From Paracoccaceae bacterium (GTDB lineage: Bacteria; Pseudomonadota; Alphaproteobacteria; Rhodobacterales; Rhodobacteraceae), in NCBI GenBank assembly GCA_017854585.1, contig JAFMHK010000009.1, positions 49,033 through 113,032 on the forward strand: a DNA stretch of 64,000 bases, read 5' to 3'. The position numbers and the translations under genes are program-made. A model generated the notes under the pieces. It did no database searches, was not told the origin of the DNA, and worked only from the letters and a program-made list of their open reading frames with translations. Shown one piece after another: positions 35,401-45,073 of the stretch (positions within the stretch are counted from its first letter, which is position 1; each line of letters starts with the position of its first letter).

Positions 35401-37647
35401 TCACATCACGAACTGGACGCGGCGGTTCAGGGGCAGGTCGCGAATACGCTCTCCGGTCAGGTCATAGATCGCATTGGCCAGCGCCGGCATGGAGGGTGGG
35501 GTGGCGGGTTCGCCGACGCCGCCCAGATGGCCTTGGGTCTCAAGGATGCGCACCGCGATGTCGGGGGTCTGGTGGATGCGCAGTGCGTCGTAATCGGGAA
35601 AGTTGTATTGCTGGACCTCGCCGTTCGCGAAGGTCACCTCCTCCATCATCGCGGCCGAAATCCCATAGATGAAGCCTGACGTCATCTGGGCTTCGATGAT
35701 AGCGGGATCAAGCGCGGTGCCGACGTCGCAGGCAATCCAGGCCCGATCGACGGAAACCGCGCCGTTACGGTCGCTCACCTCGACCACGATCGCCACGGCG
35801 GTGTGAAAGGAATAGGTCATCGCGACGCCCCGGCCCACGCCGTCAGGGGTGTCACCGGTCCAGCCGGACATCTCGGCCACGGCCTGCAATACGCCCGCAG
35901 AGGGGGCGTGTTCGCGCCGGGCCAGATCGAGCCGGAAGGCCAGCGGGTCGACGCGGGCCGCACGGGCCAGTTCATCGATGAAGCTTTCCATGAAGAACCC
36001 ATTGACCGAATTGCCAACCGATCGCCACGAGCCGACTGGCACGGCAAGATCGGTGAGATGGCCGGTAACGCGATAGTTCGGGATCGCGTAGGGCTGGTTG
36101 AACATCCCCTCGACGGTGGCCTTGTCGGGGCCGGGCATGGTGATGCCGGATATGCGGCGCAGGCTTTGTCGAATGACCGATGGTGCGGCTACGCGCCCTT
36201 CAAGCACGTTCAGGAAACCGCCGCGGATCACGCCGCGCATGCGGGCGGCGGCGGCAGGGCGATAGAAATCGTGGCGCATGTCTTCTTCGCGCGACCATGT
36301 AACCTTGACGGGCGTGCCCTGCATTGCGGTGGCGACGCGGGCGGCCAGCACGACAAAGTCGGACTCGCTTCTGCGACCGAAACCGCCGCCCAGAAACGTG
36401 GTGTGGCAGGTGACCTGTTCGGGGTCCAGTCCGGCGGCCTCCGCCGCCTTTTGTTCCGCGATCGTGGGAGCTTGGGTTCCGGTCCAGATTTCGAGCGCGT
36501 CACCGGTATGCAGGGCGGTGGCATTCATCGGCTCCATCGTGGCATGGGCAAGCCATGGCACGGTGTAGTCTGCCGTCACCTCGATGTCTTCGCCTGTCAC
36601 CGCCACATCGACATCGCCATCGTCGCGCAGGGTGGAATTCGGCGTCGCATCCAGACTGGCGCGGATCGCGTCCAGCAGGGCATCGGTGGTTTCGGGGTAG
36701 GGCGCGGGCCCCCATGAGATATCGACCGCATCGGCGGCCTGCATCGCAAGCCAGGTGTTGCTGGCCACCACCGCGATACCGGTGCCAAGGTTGATGATGC
36801 GCTCGACCCCCGGCATCTGTTCGGCGCGGACCGCGTCAAACACCTCCATCGTGCCGCCAAGGCGCGGGCTCATGCGGACGGTGGCAAAGCGCATGCCGGG
36901 CAGGCGCACATCGACCCCGAATTCCGCCGTTCCTGTGGATTTCGCCACCATATCAAGGCGTGGCATCGGGCGGCCCAGATACCGCCAGTTGGACGAGGGG
37001 CGCAGCGGCACATTGCGCGGCGGATCCAGCAGTGCGGCATCTTCTGCAAGATCGGCATAGCGGATTACCACGCCGCCCGGCGCGGTCACGCGGCCATTGT
37101 CGGTGCCAAGCGCATCAATCGGCACGGCCAGCCGGTTGGCGGCGGCCTGTTTCAGGGTTTCGCGCGCGGTGGCCCCGGCCTGACGCAGTTTTTCAAATGC
37201 ATCGATGGCCGAGGTTGACCCGCCGGTCACCTGCGCACCGAGCATCTTGGGCAGAACGGTCATCGCCTCGATCATCATCTCGTGAAAACCGGTGCGCTCA
37301 TAATCATTGATCGGCAGGCCATGGGACATTACGGCCCCGTTGAAATAGGCTTGTGCGGTGGGGCCGTGGATCACGCGGACGCTGTCCCACGGGACGTCCA
37401 GTTCCTCGGCCACCAGCGCGGCGGACGTGGTGTGGATGCCTTGGCCCATTTCGGCGCGCGCGGCGATAACGGTGATGCCCTGCTGATCAATCAGCAGCCA
37501 TGGGTTCAGCGTGACTTCGCCGGGACCGGGTTGCAGAGGGTTCGGCAGGTCGCGGCGGTATTGGTAGACGCCGAATGCCACGCCACCGGCAATGGCGGCG
37601 GTGCCAATCAGGAACGTGCGGCGCGCAATTCTTCCAACGCGGCTCAT
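35401..37647 (-). CDS. Molybdenum hydroxylase large subunit (isoquinoline 1-oxidoreductase beta-like), Tat-exported
   Basis: A 748-residue xanthine-dehydrogenase-family molybdopterin subunit. The N-terminus carries a twin-arginine signal (ARRTFLIGTAAIAGG, Arg9-Arg10), so the enzyme is periplasmic. Cofactor marks are LGGGFGRRSESDF and, near the C-terminus, GGVGEPATPP with the catalytic Glu713. The duplicated aldehyde-oxidase domains and 748-residue length fit IorB-type oxidases using cytochrome c or quinone. Substrate (aldehyde, N-heterocycle or nicotine-like) is unknown. The small 2Fe-2S subunit is four bases upstream, and a TetR gene is divergent. Confidence 0.88.
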   Translation of the reverse strand: MSRVGRIARRTFLIGTAAIAGGVAFGVYQYRRDLPNPLQPGPGEVTLNPWLLIDQQGITVIAARAEMGQGIHTTSAALVAEELDVPWDSVRVIHGPTAQAYFNGAVMSHGLPINDYERTGFHEMMIEAMTVLPKMLGAQVTGGSTSAIDAFEKLRQAGATARETLKQAAANRLAVPIDALGTDNGRVTAPGGVVIRYADLAEDAALLDPPRNVPLRPSSNWRYLGRPMPRLDMVAKSTGTAEFGVDVRLPGMRFATVRMSPRLGGTMEVFDAVRAEQMPGVERIINLGTGIAVVASNTWLAMQAADAVDISWGPAPYPETTDALLDAIRASLDATPNSTLRDDGDVDVAVTGEDIEVTADYTVPWLAHATMEPMNATALHTGDALEIWTGTQAPTIAEQKAAEAAGLDPEQVTCHTTFLGGGFGRRSESDFVVLAARVATAMQGTPVKVTWSREEDMRHDFYRPAAAARMRGVIRGGFLNVLEGRVAAPSVIRQSLRRISGITMPGPDKATVEGMFNQPYAIPNYRVTGHLTDLAVPVGSWRSVGNSVNGFFMESFIDELARAARVDPLAFRLDLARREHAPSAGVLQAVAEMSGWTGDTPDGVGRGVAMTYSFHTAVAIVVEVSDRNGAVSVDRAWIACDVGTALDPAIIEAQMTSGFIYGISAAMMEEVTFANGEVQQYNFPDYDALRIHQTPDIAVRILETQGHLGGVGEPATPPSMPALANAIYDLTGERIRDLPLNRRVQFVM

Positions 37648-37651
37648 GGGT

Positions 37652-38116
37652 CTAATCCTGCCGCAGGTTGGCGGCGGCGGTGTGGATCGCGGCGCGGATG
37701 CGGGGGTATGTGCCACACCGGCACAGGTTGCCGGACATGGCGGTATCGATCTGGTCGTCGTCGGGAGCGGGGATATTGGCCAACAGGGCCGCCGCCTGCA
37801 TGATCTGCCCCGATTGGCAGTAGCCGCATTGTGCGACCTGATGTTCGACCCACGCGGCCTGCACGGCGTTGAGAGCCTCGGGTGTGCCCAACCCCTCGAT
37901 CGTGGTGATGTTGCCCCAGACGTCGGCCAGCGCCACCTGACAGGAGCGCACGGCCTCGCCAGCGATATGCACGGTGCAGGCCCCGCATGCCGCAACGCCG
38001 CAACCGAACTTGGTTCCCGTCAGTCCGACCTCATCGCGCAGCACCCACAAAAGTGGCACGTCATCGGGGAGGTCAATCGTGTAGGCGGCTCCGTTGATGG
38101 AAAGGGTCGTGGGCAT
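37652..38116 (-). CDS. Molybdenum hydroxylase [2Fe-2S] subunit (isoquinoline 1-oxidoreductase alpha-like)
   Basis: A 154-residue electron-transfer subunit with two 2Fe-2S clusters. The plant-ferredoxin-type cluster uses Cys39, 44, 47 and 59 ([12 protein letters not shown] ... SC). The all-helical cluster uses Cys97, 100, 132 and 134 (QCGYCQSGQ and CRCGTYPRI). It shuttles electrons from the Mo site of the next gene's product. It has no signal peptide and is presumably exported folded with the Tat-tagged large subunit. ATG 38116 is favoured over GTG 38122. No FAD subunit is encoded beside it. Confidence 0.9.
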   Translation of the reverse strand: MPTTLSINGAAYTIDLPDDVPLLWVLRDEVGLTGTKFGCGVAACGACTVHIAGEAVRSCQVALADVWGNITTIEGLGTPEALNAVQAAWVEHQVAQCGYCQSGQIMQAAALLANIPAPDDDQIDTAMSGNLCRCGTYPRIRAAIHTAAANLRQD

Positions 38117-38139
38117 TCGCACCCCCTGTCTTGAATTCG

Positions 38140-38182
38140 ATTATGACAAAATGGCGGGAAGATGTCAGGGTGTCAATTGACA
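38140..38182 (-). promoter_or_regulatory. Promoter of the molybdenum hydroxylase operon with adjacent TetR-type palindrome
   Basis: On the minus strand CTGACA (complement of 38163-38168) and CATAAT (complement of 38140-38145) are separated by exactly 17 bases, each one mismatch from sigma-70 consensus, placing the transcript start about 15-20 bases before the ATG at 38116. Just upstream, TGTCAATTGACA (38171-38182) is a perfect 12-base palindrome, and TGACAAAATGG is repeated at 38144-38154 and 38178-38188. These are likely operator elements for the divergent TetR protein. Confidence 0.6.
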
Positions 38183-38211
38183 AAATGGACAAGAACTGTC
38201 ACTTGCGGAAC

Positions 38212-38838
38212 ATGGGGAATATTCAGACCGATAGCCTGACTGCGCGGATCGTTGCCGGCATGCCTGACGACAAGGCAAGGGTGATCTTGCCTGCGGCGTT
38301 TGCGGTGTTCCTGCAATACGGGTTTCGCCGGGCATCCATGCAAGACATTGCCGAAGAGGCGGGGATGTCGCGTGCGGCGTTGTACCTGCATTTCCGGAAC
38401 AAGGACGATATTTTCCGTGCCCTTCTGGAGCATTATTTTCGCGCCGCCGCCGACATGGTGGGCGAGGCATTGGCCGCGCATTCAGACCCGGTTTCGGCGC
38501 TGCGGGCGGGGTTCGCGGCCCAGATGGGCGATGCCGCCGAAGCGATGATGACCTCTGTCCATTGGGAAGAGTTGATGTCAGTCAAGAATGGTATGTCGGC
38601 GGAAGTGATCCGCCGGGGAGAGGCGGGGTTGATGCGCGCCTATGCGGATTGGCTGGTGATCGGGGAAGCGACCGGTCAGGTGGATTTGAGCCGTTTTGCC
38701 GGAGGTCCCGATGCGTTGTCGCAGACGCTTGTGGGGGCCTTGAGCGCGTTGAAACACAGCCATGCGGAATGGTCGGAGACGGTGTTGGCGCGCGATCATC
38801 TGGCCGTGGCGTTTGGCCGGGCGTTGGAGCCGCGCTGA
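38212..38838 (+). CDS. TetR/AcrR family regulator
   Basis: A 208-residue regulator with the TetR N-terminal helix-turn-helix: RVILPAAFAVFLQYGFRRAS then MQDIAEEAGMSRAALYLHFRNKDDIF. The remaining helices form a ligand pocket (FRAAADMVGEALAAHSDPVS). The ATG at 38212 is chosen because earlier in-frame starts (38143, 38185) would lie within or next to the presumed operator repeats; the choice is not certain. Divergence from the molybdenum hydroxylase genes indicates that it represses them in response to the substrate or a product. Confidence 0.85.
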   Translation: MGNIQTDSLTARIVAGMPDDKARVILPAAFAVFLQYGFRRASMQDIAEEAGMSRAALYLHFRNKDDIFRALLEHYFRAAADMVGEALAAHSDPVSALRAGFAAQMGDAAEAMMTSVHWEELMSVKNGMSAEVIRRGEAGLMRAYADWLVIGEATGQVDLSRFAGGPDALSQTLVGALSALKHSHAEWSETVLARDHLAVAFGRALEPR

Positions 38839-38928
38839 CCCGGTCGGCACTGTGCGGTCGTCAGGCAGGTCTGCGGGCCGTTGTCCGTATGGCCAATCCA
38901 GTTATTCGGCGGGGCGCGCGGGGAAGAA

Positions 38929-38988
38929 GGGGGCCAGCCCCCCGTCAGCAAAGCTGCCTCCCCCCGGAGTTTTCCGACCAAGATGAAC
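38929..38988 (+). repeat. Dispersed hairpin/AAGATGAA element, copy B
   Basis: GGGGGC-CA-GCCCCC (38929-38942) is followed after a 22-base insert by CGGAGTTTTCCGACCAAGATGAAC (split here as CGGAGTTTTCCG and ACCAAGATGAAC, 38965-38988). It sits between the convergent ends of tetR and the ABC permease gene and shares the stem and tail with copies at 35352 and 59716. Confidence 0.55.
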
Positions 38989-39020
38989 GGGATGGGCCGT
39001 CAGACCCGCGCCCCGATGCA

Positions 39021-39968
39021 TCAGCGGCCACGGATCCTTGGATCGAGTGCGTCGCGCAGCCCGTCACCGATGTAATTCACCGACAGCACCGTCAGCGAAA
39101 TGGCCAGCCCCGGCCAAACCACGCGTTCGGGATGTGATTGCAGCCAGTCGGTCGCATCGAACAACAGGCGCCCCCACGTCGGGAAGTCGGACGGGAAGCC
39201 AAGCCCCAGAAACGACAGGGCGCTTTCGGTAATGATGGCGTTTGCGATGCCAAGCGTTGCCGAGACCATGATCGGCGACATCACGTTGGGCAAGATATGC
39301 CGCGTGATCATGCGGCGCGACGGTGTCCCGATGGATTTGGCTGCCAGAACGAACTCGCGTTCTTTCAGGGCCAGCACGTCGCCGCGCACGACGCGCGCGG
39401 TCTGCATCCAACTGGTGATGCCGATGACAAAGACGATCAGGATGAAGATGCCGCCTTCGGGCCCGAAGGCCCCGCGCAGCTGATCGCGGAACAGCATGAT
39501 GATAACCAGCAACAGTGGCAGCAGCGGCAGGGCGAGGAACAGGTCGGTCAGGCGCATCAGCGGCCCGTCCATGCGGCGGAAATATCCCGCGACCACGCCG
39601 ATCAGGGTGCCGACGACAAGGCTGAGCAGCATGGCCGTCAGGCCCACCGCGATCGAGGTCTGGCCGCCCGCCATCATGCGGGCCATGGTATCGCGGCCCA
39701 ACTGATCGGTGCCCATCGGGTGGATCCAGCTGGGCGAGGCGTTGCGCGCACGAATGTCGATATAGCCGGCGTCGATTGTCCAGATCAGCGGGCCGGCATA
39801 GACAAAGAGCAGCGCGAAGATGAAGAAGCCAAGCCCGAACAGCGCACCCTTGTGCGTCTTGAACTGGTCCCACACATCCCACCACTGGTTGCGTGGTGCG
39901 CGGTATTCTTCCATCGCCATGTCGGGCCCCGGCGGGGGCGTGGCGGAGGCGAGGGCGTGATCAGTCAT
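39021..39968 (-). CDS. Peptide/opine-type ABC transporter permease (DppC/OppC family)
   Basis: A 315-residue inner-membrane permease. An N-terminal cytoplasmic segment precedes helix 1 (LFGLGFFIFALLFVYAGPL), then HPMGTDQLGRDTMARMMAGG, the mark of DppC-type permeases, and further helices. The EAA loop is at LAAKSIGTPSRRMITRHILPN. The ATG at 39968 overlaps the preceding permease gene by 8 bases. It is the last gene of the five-gene transporter operon. Substrate is likely a peptide or amino acid conjugate, inferred from the divergent amidohydrolases. Confidence 0.92.
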   Translation of the reverse strand: MTDHALASATPPPGPDMAMEEYRAPRNQWWDVWDQFKTHKGALFGLGFFIFALLFVYAGPLIWTIDAGYIDIRARNASPSWIHPMGTDQLGRDTMARMMAGGQTSIAVGLTAMLLSLVVGTLIGVVAGYFRRMDGPLMRLTDLFLALPLLPLLLVIIMLFRDQLRGAFGPEGGIFILIVFVIGITSWMQTARVVRGDVLALKEREFVLAAKSIGTPSRRMITRHILPNVMSPIMVSATLGIANAIITESALSFLGLGFPSDFPTWGRLLFDATDWLQSHPERVVWPGLAISLTVLSVNYIGDGLRDALDPRIRGR

Positions 39969-40968
39969 AGCGGATCCTCGGGTCAAGGACGCCGTAAAGC
40001 ACATCGGCGAGCAGATTGAAGAGCACGATCAGCACTGCGAAAATGAAGCTGACGGTTTGCACGACGGGAATGTCGCCGCCCTGAATGGCGATGATCAGCA
40101 GCTGACCGATGCCGTTCACCTTGAACACCTGTTCGGTGATGATGGCCCCCCCGAAGACGGCCGGGACGTTCAGGGCGATCACGGTGACGACCGGGATCAT
40201 CGAGTTGCGCAGCACATGCACCAGCACGACGACCCGTTCGGTCAGGCCCTTGGCGCGCGCCGTCCGCACATAATCCTGATTGAGGTTGTCGAGCATCGAG
40301 GCGCGCATGAAGCGGCTGATCTGGCTGGCGTTGAACAGGCCCAGGACCATGACCGGCATGATGATCTGCTTGATCTGCACGATGAAGCTGTCCCAGTCGG
40401 TCACCACGTGGGTCGTGTCATAGACCGATGGGAACCACCCGAGGTTCACCGCGAAGATCACGATGAACAGCACACCGGTGAAGAAGGTCGGCACGGAAAA
40501 GCCCAGCATCGAGATGAACGTGCCGATCTGGTCGAACCATGAATATTGCCGGTAGGCCGAGATGATGCCGATGGGCAACGCGATCAGGATACCCACGATG
40601 TAGGAGACGCCCACGACCCACAGGGTCTGCGGCATGCGCTGCATGATCAGGTCCATGACCGGCGAGCGGGTCTGGTAGCTGATGACGCGGGGACCATCGG
40701 GTGCGATTTCCCAGCCGGTCCAGCCTTCGAGCAGGTGGAGCGGTTCATTCCACATCATCAGTTGGAGCCAGCGGAAATACTGCACCAGGACCGGCTGGTT
40801 CACACCGAGGCTTTCGCGGATCTGTTCGCGCACTTCGGGCGGAATGGTCAGGGGGAGCCCGGCCGTCGGGTCGGAGGGCGACAGTTTCACAATCAGAAAG
40901 ATAATGAAACTGATGAACAGAAGCGTCGGGATGGCCAGCACCAATCTTCGGATCGTGTAGGTCAGCAT
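39961..40968 (-). CDS. Peptide/opine-type ABC transporter permease (DppB/OppB family)
   Basis: A 335-residue permease starting MLTYTIRRLVLAIPTLLFIS, as DppB/OppB proteins do. The periplasmic loop covers about residues 30-110. Further helices include QIGTFISMLGFSVPTFFTGV, and the EAA motif lies in RTARAKGLTERVVVLVHVLRN. It pairs with the DppC-type permease encoded next with an 8-base overlap. A 98-base spacer with a strong hairpin separates it from the binding-protein gene. Confidence 0.92.
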   Translation of the reverse strand: MLTYTIRRLVLAIPTLLFISFIIFLIVKLSPSDPTAGLPLTIPPEVREQIRESLGVNQPVLVQYFRWLQLMMWNEPLHLLEGWTGWEIAPDGPRVISYQTRSPVMDLIMQRMPQTLWVVGVSYIVGILIALPIGIISAYRQYSWFDQIGTFISMLGFSVPTFFTGVLFIVIFAVNLGWFPSVYDTTHVVTDWDSFIVQIKQIIMPVMVLGLFNASQISRFMRASMLDNLNQDYVRTARAKGLTERVVVLVHVLRNSMIPVVTVIALNVPAVFGGAIITEQVFKVNGIGQLLIIAIQGGDIPVVQTVSFIFAVLIVLFNLLADVLYGVLDPRIRYD

Positions 40969-41018
40969 ACGGCGGCGCCTCGGTTCAGCAGTTTGGGATG
41001 TCGTGGGGTTCAGGGTGA

Positions 41019-41042
41019 CCCGCGCCGCCGAAACGGCGCGGG
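41019..41042 (-). promoter_or_regulatory. Stem-loop between binding-protein and permease genes
   Basis: CCCGCGCCG CCGAAA CGGCGCGGG is a perfect 9-bp stem with a six-base loop and no T run on the minus strand. Placed after a solute-binding-protein gene, such stems usually stabilise the upstream mRNA or attenuate downstream transcription, giving more binding protein than permease. Confidence 0.6.
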
Positions 41043-41066
41043 CCGGTGTTTGGTCAGATCAGCGGA

Positions 41067-42785
41067 TCACTCGGTCCGGTGCCAATCCATGATGTTCCAC
41101 AGCTCGCTGTCCCAATCGGACATACGGATGCCGCCCAGGGTATTGGCATGGGCCGACACGCCGCCACGGTGGACCAGCGGAATGATCGAGTAGGACTGCA
41201 TGATCGCGTCGTTCATTTCACGGGCCAAGCGGCCACGCTCTTCGAGATCGGCGGTGATGGCCATCTCGTCGACCAGCGCGTCGTATGCCTCAGAGCAGAA
41301 ACGCTGGATGTTGGCGCCCTGCCACTGGGTGTCGGGGCTTGGGATGTCGGAACAACGCCAGTTGGCCATGTACGCCTGCGGATCCACACCAGCGAAGTTG
41401 TTGGTGTACATCTCGATGTCGGCATAGAACTTCTGGAAGGTATCCGGGGATGCCGGATCGCCGCCGAAGAAGACCGACGCGTCGATGTTGCGCAGTTCGA
41501 CTTCGATACCCAGTTCTTCCCACCACTGCTTGATCAGCGCCTGGGTGTCCTGACGGACGGCGTTGGTCGAGGTCTGGTAGAGAACGCTGAGCGGGGTGCC
41601 TTCGTATTCACGCACGCCGTCACCGTCGGTATCCACGATCCCGGCTTCATCCAGCAGCGCGATTGCGCCGGGGATGTCCTGCACGAGGCAGCCGTCATTG
41701 GCTGTCGATGCATAGAGCGCGGGTGCAGGCAGCACGTTACAGGTGGGCTGGCCACCGGCACCGTAACCGATTTCCACGATCAGGGCGCGGTCGATTGCCA
41801 TGGACATGGCCTGACCGATGATCGTGTTGGTCAGGAACGGGTGCGGCCCGCCAGCAACCGTCGAACGCAAGTCGCCAAGCGCTGGGTCAGGGTTGGTCTG
41901 GTTCAGGTGCAGACGTTCCACCGAGGTGCCGAATGCGGTCACGACGGTGCCGTTACCCTGAGCTTCCATGGTCGCCAGAATGGTCGGGTCGATCTGCAGG
42001 TTCCAGGCGTAGTCGAATTCGCCGGTTTCCAGAACGGACCGCGCCGCTGCTGTCGCATCGCCGCCGCCTTTGAAGGTCACGGAGGCAAAGTAGGGACGAT
42101 CGGGGAAGCGGAAGTTCTCGTTGGCTACGAATTCGATCACGTCATTGGGACGGAAATCCGTCACGACGAAGGGACCGGTTCCGATCGGACCGAAGTTGGC
42201 GTCGGTGCATTCGGGCGCACGCGCACCAAGGCACTCGGCGAATTGCGCGGCCTGAATGATCGGCGATTCCGACCCGACAAACGCGGTGTAGGGGAACGGA
42301 GTGGATTGCGCGAAGTTGACCTGAATAGTCTGGTCATCCACGGCAACCACTGATTCCACGCCATCGAAATAGCTGGCCTGAGCGCAGCCACCTTCGGGAT
42401 GGGTGCAATATTCCCACGTGAACACGGCATCGTTCGCGGTCAGCGCGGTTCCGTCTGACCACATCACGCCATCGGCGATGGTCCAGGTGATCGAGGTCAG
42501 GTCCTCGGACACGCCGCCGTTTTCAACGGTCGGGATTTCCGTGGCCAACCACGGCACCATGGTGCCGCTGTCATCGAAGCGCGCCATGGATTCCAGCACG
42601 AGCGATGCGCTTTCAACTTCCTTGGTGCCGCCCGACAAATACGGGTTCAGCGTCGATGGTGCTTGCCAATAGATGATGTTGAGGTGGCCGGACGCGCCGC
42701 GCGAAAGATGCGCGTCGGCCATGGCCGCAAGTGGCGTCAGGGCAAAAGCGGCTGCCGCGCCAAGTAGAAGGGTTTTCGTTCGCAT
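41067..42785 (-). CDS. ABC transporter substrate-binding protein, family 5 (peptide/nickel/opine)
   Basis: A 572-residue periplasmic binding protein with a Sec signal peptide (MRTKTLLLGAAAAFALTPLAAMA). SBP_bac_5 marks are the early HLNIIYWQAPSTLNPYLSGG and MVPWLATEIPTVENG, then the region TWTIADGVMWSDGTALTANDA. Later NQTNPDPALGDLRSTVAGG and IGQAMSMAIDRALIVEIGYG follow. It determines transporter specificity, which I cannot deduce. The ATG at 42785 has AAGGAGAG upstream. The gene lies between the ATPase and permease genes of the operon. Confidence 0.92.
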   Translation of the reverse strand: MRTKTLLLGAAAAFALTPLAAMADAHLSRGASGHLNIIYWQAPSTLNPYLSGGTKEVESASLVLESMARFDDSGTMVPWLATEIPTVENGGVSEDLTSITWTIADGVMWSDGTALTANDAVFTWEYCTHPEGGCAQASYFDGVESVVAVDDQTIQVNFAQSTPFPYTAFVGSESPIIQAAQFAECLGARAPECTDANFGPIGTGPFVVTDFRPNDVIEFVANENFRFPDRPYFASVTFKGGGDATAAARSVLETGEFDYAWNLQIDPTILATMEAQGNGTVVTAFGTSVERLHLNQTNPDPALGDLRSTVAGGPHPFLTNTIIGQAMSMAIDRALIVEIGYGAGGQPTCNVLPAPALYASTANDGCLVQDIPGAIALLDEAGIVDTDGDGVREYEGTPLSVLYQTSTNAVRQDTQALIKQWWEELGIEVELRNIDASVFFGGDPASPDTFQKFYADIEMYTNNFAGVDPQAYMANWRCSDIPSPDTQWQGANIQRFCSEAYDALVDEMAITADLEERGRLAREMNDAIMQSYSIIPLVHRGGVSAHANTLGGIRMSDWDSELWNIMDWHRTE

Positions 42786-42828
42786 TTTTGGTCTCTCTCT
42801 CCTTGTTGGGCGCTCGAACGCCTCAAGA

Positions 42829-43840
42829 TTATGCCACCTTTTCGGCGGTCTTGGTCGTGTTTTCGTACAGGTGGCAGGCAACAAATCGGCCGGGGCGCAC
42901 CTCTTGGAACTGGGGTTCGATCTGCTTGCAGATATCCATCACGACGGGGCAACGGGTGCAGAAGTTGCAGCCTTGGGGCGGGTTCGCCGGGCTGGGCACG
43001 TCACCTTGCAGGATGGTCCGGTTGGCGGTGTCATGGGCTACCGGATCGGGTTCGGGAACGGCCGACAGCAACGCCTTGGTATAGGGATGCAGCGGGTCGG
43101 CATAGATCTCGTCGCGGGGGGCGAGTTCGGCCACTTTTCCCAGATACATCACCGCGACCCGGTCCGCGATATGGCGCACCATCGACAGGTCGTGCGAGAT
43201 GAACAGGTAGGTCAGCCCGAATTTTTCCTGCAAATCCTCAAGCAAGTTCACGACCTGCGCCTGAATCGACACGTCAAGCGCGGCGATGGGTTCGTCGCAG
43301 ACGATGAACTTGGGGTTCAGGGCCAAGGCGCGGGCGATGCCGATGCGCTGGCGCTGACCACCCGAAAATTCGTGCGGATAACGGTTGGCGAAGTCGCGGT
43401 TCAGGCCCACCGCATCCATCAGTTCGTAAATGCGGGCCAGCCGTTCATCCGATGTCATCTTGCTGTGTTCTGACAGCGGTTCGCCAATGATCCCCGCCAG
43501 CGTCATGCGCGGGTTCAGCGAGGCCTGCGGGTCCTGAAAGACCATCTGCATGGTTGGACGCATCTTGCGCAGGGAATTGAAGTCGGTCTGGGCGATTTCG
43601 ACGCCGTCGATCTTGATCGAGCCCTCGGTCGGCTCGTAAAGCCGCAAGATGGCGCGCCCGCAGGTGGACTTGCCGCAGCCCGACTCGCCCACAAGGCCAA
43701 GCGTCTCGCCTTCGAAGATGTCAAAGCTGACATCATCGACGGCCTTCACATCGCCGGTGTGCTTACGCAGCAGCCCGGTCCTGATCGGGAAATACATTTT
43801 GAGACCCCGAACCTCGACCAGCTTCTTGGCATTGGTGGTG

Positions 43841-43848
<8 letters not shown>
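42829..43848 (-). CDS. Peptide-type ABC transporter ATPase (DppF/OppF family)
   Basis: A 339-residue ATPase of the dipeptide/oligopeptide class. Walker A is [15 protein letters not shown], the signature [19 protein letters not shown], Walker [15 protein letters not shown] and the H-loop LFISHDLSM. The C-terminal oligopeptide-transporter extension has the four-cysteine cluster pattern ([15 protein letters not shown]). The start at 43848 overlaps the companion ATPase gene by 8 bases; longer in-frame starts would run deep into that gene. Confidence 0.92.
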
Positions 43849-44848
<1,000 letters not shown>

Positions 44849-44982
44849 ATGCGAACGTTCCTTCTTCACCTGTTGGCTGCGCCGCCTCTTTCTTGGGCAG
44901 CTGCATCAGGAGCAGACGGTAACATGAAAATCGGCCCCCGCAAGAGATTAAGGAGATTACGTTGCGTGGTCATTGTGCAACT

Positions 44983-44997
44983 GCCCAACCTTTGGGC
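44983..44997. promoter_or_regulatory. Inverted repeat in the transporter/deacetylase divergent region
   Basis: GCCCAA CCT TTGGGC, a perfect 6+6 inverted repeat, lies in the 225-bp space between the ABC operon start (44848) and the argE-like start (45074). It could be a shared operator; no regulator gene sits beside it. The rest of this space shows no gene. Confidence 0.3.
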
Positions 44998-45073
44998 GCA
45001 AAGTGCAGGCCGGGCTTGACGAGCGGGCAGCATCGGCACAGTTTGCCGACAATTCACAATCTGGAGTTTGTCC

